A stretch of DNA of 64,000 bases, taken from Semisulcospira habei. Lineage: Eukaryota > Mollusca > Gastropoda > Semisulcospiridae. The position numbers and the translations under genes are program-made. Under the pieces are notes generated by a model. The model did not search any database. It had not been told where the DNA came from and saw nothing but the letters and a program-made list of their open reading frames with translations. The stretch lies in NCBI GenBank assembly GCA_036245525.1, contig BTPG01000002.1, positions 119,996,582-120,060,581 on the forward strand, given 5' to 3'. Below are positions 10,036-21,751 of the stretch, one piece after another. Every line of letters starts with the position of its first letter. The stretch's first letter is position 1.

Positions 10036-10813
10036 ATTGATTGATTGTACATTGCTTAACGTCCCGACAGCAACAAGGCTTTCTCAGGACGTGCCTGCAC
10101 TGCTTGTGAAAAAAAACTAAACAGAAAATTGAATGTATGTCGCCAGCCGGTCAAATACGTTAAATAAACCTACAACATGGGGCCTAAATAAATGATTGAT
10201 TGATTGTACATTGCTTAACGTCCCGACAGCAACAAGGCTTTCTCAGGACGTGCCTGCACTGCTTGTGAAAAAAAACTAAACAGAAAATTGAATGTATGTC
10301 GCCAGCCGGTCAAATACATTAAATAAACCTACAACATGGGGCATAAATAAAGCTAAGACCATTTAGCAACACACATCCAATATCAAGAGCTACAGGCAGT
10401 GCAGACAGTAGGGAGAGTTTTAAAAAGGCAAATACAGGTGAATGGACAAAGGGTAGACAGAAACACATGCCCCAGAATAGAGAGAAAAACCCACCCTGTG
10501 GGGCTGACCAGGGTGACCCTGGGAACTAAAAAATACCTAACCCCACCCAAGTCCCCCAGGGCAGACCCGGGTGGGGCCCTAAATAAAGCTAAGACCATTT
10601 AGCAACACACATCCAATATCAAGAGCTACAGGCAGTGCAGACAGTAGGGAGAGTTTTAAAAAGGCAAAAACAGGTGAATGGACAAAGGGTAGACAGAAAC
10701 ACATGCCCCAGAATAGAGAGAAAAACCCACCCTGTGGGGCTGACCAGGGTGACCCTGGGAACTAAAAAATACCTAACCCCACCCAAGTCCCCCAGGGCAG
10801 ACCCGGGTGGGGT
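10036..10813 (-). mobile_element. Composite SINE-like insertion: two 5'-side and two 3'-side modules
   Basis: One insertion bounded by a 13 bp direct repeat aataccctgttag (10023-10035 and 10814-10826). Inside, in plus-strand order, are module A (TTGA start to cctaaataaa, 10036-about 10194), module A again (to about 10348), module B (gctaagaccattt to GGGTGGGG, to about 10576) and module B again (to 10813). All module joints fall at the sequence ctaaataaa. Other copies in the window are simple A-B. Confidence 0.85.
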
Positions 10814-10826
10814 AATACCCTGTTAG

Positions 10827-12160
10827 TGCGATGAATATCGAACTGCTTGAAAAAAAGTTTTGGAAACGTGAAAAGGTTTTGAAGACCTTCTCTGAACTAA
10901 AGGCGATATGTAAATTACCTTAGAGGTACAGTCATGACGTGAAAAATGTTTACAGTTAAACCCTGTCAACTTACTCACAAAGAGAGATAGTGAGTAAAAT
11001 TATGTGGAAAGAGAGAGAGAGCTATTGTATGTGTCGGGGTATTCACATGTGTCTGTACATGTGTGTGTGTGAGTGTGTGTGTGTGTGTGTGTGTCTGTGT
11101 TGGGGGGGGGGATCTTGAGGATCTGTTGTATATGTACTCAGTCGGGTGTCTGTATAAAGCAAGGTATGATTTTCTGAGGTGCGTCTCTTTTCAGCTTAAA
11201 AGTTTACAGTCATGTATACCGTCTAACCCAACAGGGCGTGAAATTGAATAAAAGTTATTATCCTCTCACGGGCTGGTGGGTTTCAATGGCTCGCGTCAGA
11301 CATGTATAAGACAGTATACACCCCGGAATAAAAATCTTAAAATAATATTGCACTGGCGTGAGGCCGTACTTACAAACCTTGTGTTTTTGACGTCGGGTGT
11401 CATATATGTGTGTGTGTGTGTGTGTTAGTGTGTGTGTACGGGTATGTTTATTCATGTGTTTGTGTGTGTGTGTGTGTGTGTTTGCGTGTGTGTGTCTGTA
11501 TGTGTGTGTGCAACTTGGTGTTGTTTTAGTGTGTCAGTGTGTATGTATGTGTGTATTTGTGTATCAGGCATACTCAGCCATGCAAACAGAACCTTAGAAT
11601 GAACCAGTAACTCAATGTTAAACAAGCCTCTCAAACCTACTCATAATGAGAAATCAAACACTACAAATAACTGAAAATGTTGTAGAACGGGGCTCATGTG
11701 ACTCTATTTACTCAGAACAAGCCTTTATGTTGGTGAAGCCCTATTCAGTCACACCGGGCTGGTGTACAATTTCTAAAGGTCTTTTCAAATGTGGCCTGTG
11801 AATGGGCGCCCTGAAAGCATGTCCTCAACGCATTGAAAGGGGTTTGACAGTCTTGTGAACTGAAATGCTATGTGTGGGCAGAAATCGACTCTGACAGTAT
11901 TGAGAGACAATGGAAAGTAATTTTCTAATTGAGTGTGTAAAATGACATTAGTCTATTACAGAGTACTATCAGGATTTTGGTTTGATTTGAGAGAAACGGC
12001 AGTGTGTACGTTAAGGACTTTAATTAGTTAATTAATTAAGATCATTAGGTGTTGACAGAGACAATAGTTATAGAGAGAGAACAATAGAGACCCGTAAGAT
12101 AATTAGATCAAAAAGGCCGCATCAGTCATGCTCGTCACTTTTTTAAAATCAAAGGGTTGA
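10827..12160. repeat. Non-coding DNA with TG/CA microsatellites
   Basis: Two (TG)n tracts, about 11,058-11,100 (followed by a G-run) and about 11,400-11,550 (interrupted), dominate. Open frames made of Cys-Val or Thr-His repeats are artefacts of the TG repeat. No gene is supported in the rest. Confidence 0.75.
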
Positions 12161-12174
12161 TTAAAAAATAACGG

Positions 12175-12561
12175 TTGATTGATTGATTGTACATTGCTTA
12201 ACGTCCCGACAGCAACAAGGCTTTCTCAGGACGTGCCTGCACTGCTTGTGAAAAAAAAAAAATAAACAGAACATTGAATGTATGTCGCCAGCCGGTCAAA
12301 TACGTTAAATAAACCTAACACATGGGGCTAAATAAAGCTAAGACCATTTAGCAACACACATCCAATATCAAGAGCTACAGGCAGTGCAGACAGTAGGGAG
12401 AGTTTTAAAAAGGCAAATACAGGTGAATGGACCTCGGGTAGACAGAAACACATGCCCCAGAATAGAGAGAAAACCCCACCCTGTGGGGCTGACCAGGGTG
12501 ACCCTGGGAACTAAAAAATACCTAACCCCACCCAAGTCCCCCAGGGCAGACCCGGGTGGGG
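12175..12561 (-). mobile_element. SINE-like repeat, copy 4
   Basis: 387 bp, simple A-B structure, flanked by the 14 bp direct repeat ttaaaaaataacgg (12161-12174 and 12562-12575). Same orientation as the others. Confidence 0.88.
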
Positions 12562-12575
12562 TTAAAAAATAACGG

Positions 12576-13710
12576 GGGTGTAATAGGGGGTAAAAAATAT
12601 GATATTAAAAATGATGTAATTTAATGACTGATGCAGCTTTATTGAATTCATTGTCTTTCGGGTCTCATACTTCCTTTCTCTCGTGGGTTGAAAACATCCT
12701 GACAAGATTTTCTGCGTTAGTTTTCAATTTGGCTTCTCAGTTCTGTTGAGTTTTAAAAAAATATTTTGAATGGTTTTAAGAAACTGCGATTTTAAAGATA
12801 GAGGTGCAAAATGTGTCTCTTGTGACATGTGGCAACAAATTCTTTCATTGTGTCTAAGCTATATGTTAGATGATACCTGTAATCGATTAAAACCATTCCT
12901 TTAGGTAGCCTTGCAATTGCATGAAATATTTCTGCAAACCAGAAAAAAAGACCTAATTATGCAAAATGAGAACCGATTTACAACACTGTCACAAGTGACA
13001 CTTTTTCAATTTCACACATTTGCTTTCACAAAAGCTGCATTGTGATATTCAGAGTAGGACTTGGTCTAAATTGATAAGGCAGTATAAAAATAAAAATTAA
13101 ACTGTGAAAACAGAAGTACAAAAACTTTAAAAGATTACTTTTTCACATCAGTATGTTACATGTGACAAAATATAATGTGCGACAAAGGCGGGCACGTCAC
13201 GTGTCACAAGTAACATGCGAAAACCAACAAACTTGGATGAAACAAAATATTTTGAACTCATTGGAACGGATTCATTGTGCAATACTCATGCAAACTGACA
13301 CAAACGTTTCAGTGTAGATTTGAATAAAATCATGAACAGAGATGATAAATTATAGTAATGTCACTCATGGCTCCTCTGAGCAGCAACATTGAAGTTAGTT
13401 TATTCTTGTCACAGGAACCACAGTGTGTCTCAACTTCCCGGATTTTGTTTTCAAAAAGTATTTAATATCTCTTTTAGCTGTTATCCTAAGAGCATTAAGT
13501 TATTCAGTATAGAAGATTGCTCACAGTAGCAGAAACTTGGTGAGAAAAGACAGCTACTTATGTTTCCTGTGACAACACATCTTCAATAGCACCACCACCA
13601 CAACCACAAGAAGAAGAAAAAAGGCACAAGCTGATTTTGCTGTAATTTTATTTTATGATAAAAAATGTGGTGTTGGTTGCTTTTTACTCACATTATTTAT
13701 ATTCCAACGG
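12576..13710. other. No gene seen
   Basis: A/T-rich unique-looking sequence with frequent stops in all frames. It lies downstream of the three-exon gene that ends at 13.9 kb and may hold its 3' UTR. Confidence 0.5.
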
Positions 13711-13800
13711 TAGGCTGATGAAGACCACAAGATGCAGTCAGGAAGCATCAGAAAGTGCTGATGAAGAGCGCAAGATGCAGTAAAAAAGCATCAGAAAGTG
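13711..13800. repeat. 43 bp direct duplication
   Basis: Two adjacent copies of a unit beginning ctgatgaaga and containing caagatgcagt and aagcatcagaaagtg, differing at a few positions. Not coding as far as can be seen. Confidence 0.6.
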
Positions 13801-13894
13801 CTTACCTGGATCTCAAGTCAAGAATGTCTTACAATGATAGTGTGAAGTAAATTTCACCAAACCATGGTAACTGTGAAAACAGCTAATTCACTTA

Positions 13895-16072
13895 CTAATT
13901 GTCTAATTTGTCACCACAGGGAGCGTTAACCATACAAAAATAGTTTTCTTTGCGGTAAGCTTCATCAATGGCAAGCTGCACTGTTGGGCCCTTGACTAAG
14001 GCTGCTATTTCCCAAGATGTATCTGGACTGGAAGGCCAAGTGTACAGCTCTCCATCCTGCTTCATAAAGCTGAAATGTACCAGTCCCAGCATGTTATCAG
14101 TCGCTTTCATCTACCAAAACACAAAGAACAAAAATATTTTTGCCATAGATACTTGATATTACAGTGAACATCTTTTGAGCTGACATCCTCATAACAGCTC
14201 ACCTGTCATGAAAGACGATTTCAGGTGACTTTAGCCACCTGAATGGTGGTCTTGAATGACAAGAGACTCAGACACCATGTCTCCTTCACAATACTCACGA
14301 CACTTTTGAATTGCCAGTCCAGTTGTCTTTTCAGACCCCTTTCTTTTGGCTAAAAATATATTCACTCACATTGGTTTTTTTTGAAAATGTAATGCAAATC
14401 AATCCATTACACAACAGCTGATTATATTCAACCTGTCCAGTATCTCTGAAAGCAGTCCGACAGCTGACTAACCATTGGAAAGCTGCACTAATATTTACCC
14501 CGTTATTGTTAACCTTCCTCACTGTGACTGCATTTTGTTAGAAACACTTGCCAAGCTCTTCTTTAAAATCCTGAAACTAAAGTGAAAGATTATTTGACCA
14601 TTCAGGACACAAACTAGTCTGGCACTGTTCTTGGCATTTTATAGTGACCTTTAGTTTAATCCTACGCAGTTCATTACAGTGAATTGATTAAGAATCAAGC
14701 TTGCCTTGTTTAGTAGCTTATAACGAAAATTTAATTTATAAGATCGTGGAAGGTGTGGTGCCACTCTATTACACTGCACCTTCCAGGGTCATAAGAGTTA
14801 AACAAAATCACCCACCTTGCAAAGGCAAGTCATGCCATCAATCCACTGCGCCTTGTAGTAGTCATCAACGCTGCTGAAACTGAAAATTTCAGTCAGATGT
14901 AACGCTTAAAAATCATATTTTAGCACAGAAAGAGAGATCAGAAAAATTATTCCAGTGTACCCTGAGGTAATGATGAGCTCAAATTCTTCAATGGATTCAT
15001 AAAATTGAGTTTCTTGTGCAATACACAATTGAAATTTGCATCACATGTCAATTCTTTTTCTGTTCATACCCTAAGCCAGTGCTTGAGTGACCAAAAGCAA
15101 CGTTGAAGAATTTGAACTCATCATTACCTCAGTAATCCATTCTAAAAGGAAAATTGATTGATTGATTGTACATTGCTTAACGTCCTGACAGCAACAAGGC
15201 TTTCTCAGGACGTGCCTGCACTGCTTGTGAAAAAAAAACTAAACAGAACATTGAATGTATGTCGCCAGCCGGTCAAATACATTAAATAAACCTAACACAC
15301 GGGCCCAAATAAAGCTAAGACCATTTAGCAACACACATCCAATATCAAGAGCTACAGGCAGTGCAGACAGTAGGGAGAGTTTTAAAATGGCAAATACAGG
15401 TGAATGGACAAAGGGTAGACAGAAACACATGCCCCAGAATAGAGAGATAAACCCACCCTGTGGGGCTGACCAGGGTGACCTGGGAACTAAAAAATACCTA
15501 ACCCCACCCAAGTCCCCCAGGGCAGACCCGGGTGGGGGTAAAAGGAAAAGCAACTACAGGGTTCATTTTTGTAGCGTGCACTGCGCCACTGGCACATAAT
15601 TTCCCAAAATGACCAATAACATTCTGAGGAGAGGGGTCAATGACTCATAGGTTTCTGTAGGCAATGGGCCCTTTTTTTAATGTGTTCCTAAAGGCCCACA
15701 CATCTCCTCCCCCCCTCCCCCCCCCCCCCCCCCCCCCCCCCCAAGCTCCTGCTTAATTGATATTTATGCGGCTGGCGAGGTGCCCACATACATATATGGT
15801 TGAAAGGTGCTCTCACACGTTTGGCCCATCCCATTTAAGAAACGACTCATTGGATTTGTACTCTGCTGGCTAATGACAAATGCACATACATTTTCAGAAT
15901 GAACCCTGCAACTACTGCCATTTTGGTCTAAGAATGTAATTTCATGTTTCACGTAACAATATTGTATTGCTTGTGACAGAATATTTTCTTATTGACATTG
16001 ATAAACAACTTACCGCTGTGTAAAACTGCCATTATCTTCCCAGGAAAAAGCCATGTGGGTGTCTGTCGCCAT
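13895..16072 (-). CDS. Unrecognised small host gene in three exons (about 110 aa)
   Basis: Exon 1 is 16014-16072 (ATG at 16072, MATDTHMAFSWEDNG, donor GTAAGT). Exon 2 is 14816-14873 (after TTTCAG; YYKAQWIDGMTCL; donor GTGGGT). Exon 3 is 13895-14110 (after GGTAG; LVHFSFMKQDGELYTWP). The phases agree: exon 1 leaves two bases, exon 2 begins with one and ends in phase 0. The predicted protein is aromatic- and Cys-rich; the YxAQW...HFSF...YTWPSSPDTSW pattern suggests a small beta-rich Tudor/SH3-like fold, but this is a guess. The frame ends with TAG at 13895-13897, which overlaps a good donor (TTA|GTAAGT), so a fourth exon is possible. Intron 1 contains a SINE copy and a C-run. There is no known family I can name, and the gene is independent of NAE1 further upstream. 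Confidence 0.6.
15154..15538 (-). mobile_element. SINE-like repeat, copy 5 (in an intron)
   Basis: 385 bp between 11 bp direct repeats taaaaggaaaa (15143-15153 and 15539-15549). It lies in intron 1 of the three-exon gene, in the same sense as that gene if minus is the SINE sense strand. Confidence 0.86.
15705..15742. repeat. Long C homopolymer tract
   Basis: About 30 C residues with few interruptions, in intron 1 of the three-exon gene. Length may be unreliable because such tracts are error-prone. Confidence 0.8.
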
Positions 16073-16309
16073 CTTTCCGGATTGCAAAAATGTGGATTTG
16101 GTGCAATAAAAGCCCTTTTTTTCACCACTTTGGGGCTTTCCACATGATTATGTTACACCGCAACTTTGGTACGCTCAAAGCCAGGTCAAAATTAATCAAC
16201 ACCACCTGTTTTTATCGAGACTGATTAATTTTTCTCTCTTCTTTTTAAATCAATCATTTCATGCCAATCTCATATTTGAGCCTCGCAGCAGTAAAGTATA
16301 TTATATATC

Positions 16310-16558
16310 TCAGAGGCGGATCCAGGGGTGTCTCTACAGGGAGGGGGGGGGGGGGGGGGGGCTGACAACCCTTCGTTACCACCACCCCCCCCCCCCCCCC
16401 CAGTTTCCCAAACTGTGTCATACAAAAGAAATCAAGACCAAAACAGTGACTATCAGGCAAGCAAAAATTATAACAAAGAAAGAAATGCGCTTAAAAAGAA
16501 TAATTACAAATAAGTTGTGTTGAAATTATTCTTTCTTGGTGCTTTTTTTTTTTTTTTT

Positions 16559-16590
<32 letters not shown>

Positions 16591-16740
16591 TTTTCTTTAA
16601 AATTGTACTATACATGTAGTGTTGTAACCGTTTTCTCTACGCGTGTTTCTTTCTTTCTTTTTGTTTTTGTTTTTATTTTTTTTTTTTTGGGGGGGGGGGG
16701 AAGGGGGTGGGGGGGGGGGGGGGGGAGGTGTTTCTGAGAC
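16310..16740. repeat. Cluster of G, C and T homopolymer tracts
   Basis: G-runs at about 16,340-16,361, a C-run at about 16,384-16,402, a T-run joined to a G-run at about 16,541-16,590, and another T/G block at about 16,676-16,727. The sequence ggcggatccaggggtgt at about 16,317 resembles a decayed element end, which also appears near 20,685. No coding sequence; the proline/glycine frames here are artefacts. Confidence 0.75.
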
Positions 16741-17377
16741 ATTTAGAGTTTGTAGAGGTTACGATTTTTACGTTTCTTCCTTCATCTCAGGACACAGCAC
16801 CGCTTTTGGCACTTTTTAAAAAGTTTAAAAGGAAGAGCTGATCATATCTACATGCATTTGACCCCTCCCCACCTCCCTAACAAAACAAGATTAATCGGGC
16901 ACATCTGACTCTTATATGGTGTTACTGAATTTTCTTATTGAAAATAATGTTCAGTTCTACTTGGGAGTTTCTGCAGGAGCAATCACCTTGTGTTTGACAA
17001 CAACACTACACTACCAAGTACTCCTCCGCCTGAGGAACAACACAGCCATTTGTGAAAATTGTGATACTGCTCTATATACCCACAAACCTCCTCCATATGA
17101 GGAACACAGGATCAGATCACAAAAATAGTCATTATCCCTCAAGAAGTATACCTCTTACACTGACTGATGATTACTTATGGTTGATCAAACTCAAGACATT
17201 TCACACCTCTCCTCTGGTGACACGCATCAATTCAATGACCACATTGCTACTCCGATGGGCACATGTGCATGTCCACAGAAGACAAAGCTACGCAATCCAG
17301 TTCTAACTCAGACTCCGAAAAGCCTAATCATTTTGATTCGATGGAATGTGAGCGCGTGCTCTTCTCGGTTTCTGTCC
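16741..17377. other. No gene seen
   Basis: Sequence between the homopolymer cluster and the LINE fragment. Some open frames exist but I see no conserved motif or coherent splice structure. Confidence 0.4.
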
Positions 17378-18290
17378 CCTCTTTCCAGAACGACGACAAA
17401 ACGGAAGCCATGCTGGTAGGCACTCGCCAGAAACTTTCCCAGCTCCCTCCCTCTCTCCACCTTCAACTCGACAGCACCCCCATCTCCCTCTCTGACTCGG
17501 TCAAGAACCTTGGCGTTATCCTCGATTCCTCTCTTTCCATGACCAGCTTCATCTCCGCCACGGCCCAGGCATGTTATTTTCACCTCCGCCGCATCAGTCA
17601 GATCAGAAAATACCTCACTACCGAAGCTGCCACCAAACTCGCTGTCTCTCTCATCTTATCTTGCATCGACTACTGCAACTCTCTCCTTTCCGGCCTTCCT
17701 CACTCCACCACTCTCACTCTCCAGCGTGTCCAGAACAATGCTGCCCGCCTCGTCCTCAGAAAGAAAAAATCCGACCACATCACTCCCCTGCTCAAGCTCC
17801 TTCACTGGCTCCCCATCCCCCCCAACGCATCCAATACAAGATTCTGTCTCTCTGCTACAAATCCCTGAACAACTACGCTCCTGCCTATCTCTCCAACTTA
17901 CTTCACCCCTACACTCCTCCCCGCTCCCTCCACTCCGCCTCCGACCCTCTCCGCCTCCTCATCCCCCGCACCAAACTCAGCACTTTCGGCCCCCGCTCCT
18001 TCTCAGTATACGGTCCATCTACCTGGAACACTCTCCCACTTTCTCTACGTCAGAAACACTCACTCTCCTCCTTCCAGTCCGCCCTCAAAACTCACCTCTT
18101 TCAAAAGTTCTAGCACTATATCACCACACTCCCCACCCCAAGCTGACCGTCGTAATGTATTTTCACTATTTGTGTTACGCAAGTCATTGTCTAAAGCGTG
18201 TGCATGCGTGTGCGAGTTGTGAGTGCGCGCTTAGAGTTATAATTATTATAAGATAAGCGCATTATAAATACCGTAATTATTTATTATTAT
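17378..18290 (+). mobile_element. 5'-truncated L2/CR1-type LINE, 3' end of the RT ORF and 3' UTR
   Basis: From about 17,391 the frame reads DDKTEAMLVGTRQ, then VKNLGVILDSSLSM, IDYCNSLLSGLP, LQRVQNNAARLV and LLHWLPI. These are the thumb and C-terminal landmarks of L2/CR1-group reverse transcriptases. The frame changes near 17,815 and continues with YKILSLCYKSLN, GPRSFSVYGPSTWN and LKTHLFQKF, stopping at about 18,113. The 3' UTR ends with gcgcattataaata and a TTAT-rich tail. The catalytic core of RT is missing, as expected for a 5'-truncated copy. Confidence 0.85.
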
Positions 18291-18299
18291 TTATGATTC

Positions 18300-19493
18300 T
18301 CATTAGCTTTCGCATCTGCGGGCGCCATGAGGATCTATGTTTATTCCGGACAGAAGGTGCGTATCAGTGAGTGTATATAATTCAATGTGATAGTGGTCCT
18401 TTCTACTGATGAGAAAAGGCATAGATCCTCAGGAGTCCATCATGGAAGTTACAGGACCGTGACCCATGAGAATCTGTGCCTAAGTTTTGCTTTTTCAGTT
18501 CACACAATTTTAATTTCCAGGCTGAGTGGGGGAGGGGGAGGCAGATGCACTTATTGTGGTTTGCAGTGAGTTTCAGCAGTTCCTTTTGTTTTTCAGTAAC
18601 CGTACATCAATGACCATATAAATGAACACACCCCCCCCCCCCCCCTCCCCCCCACCCTTTCGTTCTGGTAAAGACAGTCGGGTTCACTACGGAATATACT
18701 TGGATCTGCTGAGGCACATATACGGGCAGAAATTTAAAAGCCAGGTTACAAATTAAAAATATATACTGAAATGGGCTTGGATAGGGCTGTTATTTGGTTG
18801 AGGGCTGGGGACAGTAGGACAAGGCTAGAGCCAGCCTTGGAAGGCCCGTCATCGGAACTGCGGTCAGATGGTACGGCAGAAGGGTCTCTGTTCCGTCTGA
18901 TGTGCACAGAGACAAATGAACCTATCAAGAAACATTTATTCCGTTACCGCATACTTTCACGAGGATAAATATATTCTTGTTTTTACATCAGTCGGATGGC
19001 ATTCACTGTTTAGCAATGTTCGCCTATAACCATAGACAAAACTCCCCAAGAGCCATAGATCTTCACGAGTTCCGCGCAGAGTGCGGAGGCTTGTGAGAAG
19101 CTAAATGTACTGTATGTATCTTGGTGGCTAGTGTTGCCTCTATGCTGCTATGTTTGCGCAGCCGGGATAAAATCGCGACCACCGAGCCCAAAACAAAACA
19201 CCCATGGCTGTCAACACGCACGATTGGACGACCGTCCCAGCTCTGCGGCGTAGAATAGCACGATGCTCATGCTCCCTTTAGGTTCACGGCAGTGCAAACT
19301 CTGGAGACTAACTGAATCTGTGTGAGACTGGAGACCCACTGTGCTCAGAGAGTGTGACAGTATTAGAGCATTAGCAATTACCTGTGACACCAGGGGCCAG
19401 TCAGCTGCTCACCTCGGGGGAGACATGACACTCACAGCGCAGTTGATTTCTCGCTTTCTGATCACAGTTGGCGTGTACACAGGCGTAGACTTA
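18300..19493. other. No gene seen; includes a C-run
   Basis: Contains a C tract at about 18,632-18,653 and no supported coding sequence. The sequences ccatagacaaaactcc and gtgcggaggcttgtgagaag look unremarkable. Confidence 0.45.
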
Positions 19494-19700
19494 ACCCGTA
19501 TCATTCAGAATACACCAGTGCGTGAAATAAGTTTGACTAAAATAGTTCAAGGGTAGTGCCAGCTATTCTGGCACCACCCTTGAAATAAAACTATTTGTCT
19601 GTATCCTTATCTGTCAGTACTATAATGTAGCTTGCATATGGCAGTGTACACATGTGAAGCGTTTAACCTCAGTATGATATGGATTAAACCTAGATCAGTA
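19494..19700 (+). repeat. Palindrome unit 1: solo 5' end of the I-type LINE
   Basis: Starts ttaacccgtatcattcagaa, has a palindrome at 19546-19584 (TTCAAGGGTAGTGCC...GGCACCACCCTTGAA) and continues through agtactataatgtagcttgc into atggcagtgtaca. That last stretch is the same sequence as the ORF1 start of the LINE at 57.6 kb, and similarity continues to about 19,690. No LINE body follows. Confidence 0.7.
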
Positions 19701-20703
19701 GATGACTGCCACGTATAAGGATGCAATACCATTTGTATCGCACAGAAAGAGGTAATACGTTTCATGAGCCCCTGTGACTAAAGGGGCACATAAAACTCTA
19801 TGCCTGGTTGAGGGACTGAGTTGGGCCCCAGTTCAGCAATAATTGGACACTTTTCCACACTGGGATTGACCAGCAGTCAGCGGCTTATTGCCAGATGGCT
19901 GCCTCAGTCTGAGGATGAATGGAGAATGTATCGCACAGCTTGAGGCACTGATTTACATGAGCCCCTGTGAGTGGCTGGGCACATGGCACTCTATGTCTGG
20001 GTGAAGTGTGCTGTGACAGGTGCAGGTAAGGAGTGCCAAGTGAGGATATTTGACTATAGGCCCATTAACGCACTAGGATTATTCCAAGAGCTTACCGTAG
20101 GCGCGCCGTGTGGCCGCCTGCCCTATTCTAATAGTATTACCCCCCAGTGCTGGCTAGATGTCGACTCGCTGCCTATCTCAGTAGTAAATTACTAATACTT
20201 TTTATGTGTTGATTAGTGGGACATGGTATTACCTATTGACGAAAATAAAAACTGGCCTGTGCTCGCTTATCTAATTTCTCTACATCTCTCTTAAAACGGA
20301 GTATATTTTTATCTCTAGAATTCTTAAATTTTCTTAAATATTTTTAAATTGTTTTTATCGGTGGTCCTGAAATTTTAATCTTGATTTTACATTCTAATAA
20401 AGTATAAACAACTCTATATTTAGTTGGACCGGGTGTTGTTGGAGTAAGATGACCAACAAAGATACGATGAATGATATGACTAGTAATGATAACTAAAGTC
20501 TAATTGCCAAGTCCCCGATCACTTATGTGCCAGCGGGACGTAAAGCTGGAATAAACGAACAATAACGCACTAGGCTCACCCCACCGATCCAGTGAGATAA
20601 TTGTAAAATACACCTAGATGAAAAGAAGAACCATCGAACTCAACTTCCACAAATAACCCTCCAAAAAAAATTTTTTTGTCAGGGCCCCCTGGATCCGCCA
20701 CTG

Positions 20704-20705
<2 letters not shown>

Positions 20706-20779
<74 letters not shown>
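20706..20779. repeat. (TA)n microsatellite
   Basis: About 74 bases of almost pure TA. The Tyr-Ile frames here are artefacts. The preceding sequence ggccccctggatccgccactg looks like a transposon-end relic. Confidence 0.9.
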
Positions 20780-20782
<3 letters not shown>

Positions 20783-21215
20783 AATTGTGAAAACACACAA
20801 CGAATGACAGATGGTCTTCGTGTACACCAAAGCGGCTCAAAATGTCCCGAGAATGTCAGGAGGTCGAGGGAAAGAGTAATTCCCTTTTTATCATTCTCGC
20901 TCATGTTTTGATTTTAATTATCAGAAGCGAGTCGTATGCTGACAGTTTTACTAAGAAGTGACCTACCCAAGTGAAATGCATTTTTCAAGGCTGGATTCCA
21001 CCACAAGAAAGAGTAAAAACTTAGATCATTCATTATCCATTTAGGCATGAAAACCACTTTTATTTTCCTCATCAAACATTTCGACATCGATATTACATAC
21101 TTGTCTGTTAGATCTATATCAGTTATATAAAGTAGTTATGGTTTGTTATGTGAGTCCAGGGTGCCTTTTGAAAGTTAGCTATCTGTTTTACTATTAGGTG
21201 CACGTTTGAGAACTA

Positions 21216-21290
21216 AGTTAATTAGTTATTTGGGTTTAACGCCGAGCAGGCAACTAAGGCCATCTCACGGCAGTGGGAACTAAATGTCCC
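21216..21290 (-). mobile_element. 3' end fragment of the I-type LINE or a SINE sharing its tail
   Basis: The plus strand reads agttaattagttatttgggtttaacgccg...ggcaactaaggccatctcacggc, which matches the sequence at 49,091-49,143 that ends the I-type LINE. Read on the minus strand it ends ...gcgttaaacccaaataact, a typical LINE/SINE tail. Confidence 0.65.
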
Positions 21291-21351
21291 CTTTGTGCAG
21301 TACAGTAGTGCTGGTCGCATGAACAAGGGGCAGGGAGGGAGAGGGAGTGGA

Positions 21352-21737
21352 TTGATTGATTGATTGTACATTGCTTAACGTCCCGACAGCAACAAGGCTT
21401 TCTCAGGACGTGCCTGCACTGCTTGTGAAAAAAAATAAACAGAACATTGAATGTATGTCGCCAGCCGGTCAAATACATTAAATAAACCTAACACATGGGG
21501 CCTAAATAAAGCTAAGACCATTTAGCAACACACATCCAATATCAAGAGCTACAGGCAGTGCAGACAGTAGGGAGAGTTTTAAAAAGGCAAATACAGGTGA
21601 ATGGACAAAGGGTAGACAGAAACAAATGCCCCAGAATAGAGAGAAAAACCCACCCTGTGGGGCTGACCAGGGTGACCCTGGGAACTAAAAAATACCTAAC
21701 CCCACCCAAGTCCCCCAGGGCAGACCCGGGTGGGGAA
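21352..21737 (-). mobile_element. SINE-like repeat, copy 6
   Basis: 386 bp, bounded by ggagagggagtgga (21338-21351 and 21738-21751). Same orientation; it is followed by a G-rich simple repeat to about 21,830. Confidence 0.86.
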
Positions 21738-21751
21738 GGAGAGGGAGTGGA

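Noticed and set aside
11058..11634. Open frames encoding Cys-Val or Thr-His strings on both strands
   Set aside because: Direct products of (TG)n/(CA)n microsatellites; no start context or conserved sequence.
13861..13895. A fourth exon of the three-exon gene starting after gttttcacag
   Set aside because: It would need a 25-base intron, too short for normal splicing; the TAG at 13895-13897 is the simpler end, though a distant exon remains possible.
20576..20904. Frames with poly(Tyr-Ile)
   Set aside because: Translation of the (TA)n microsatellite.
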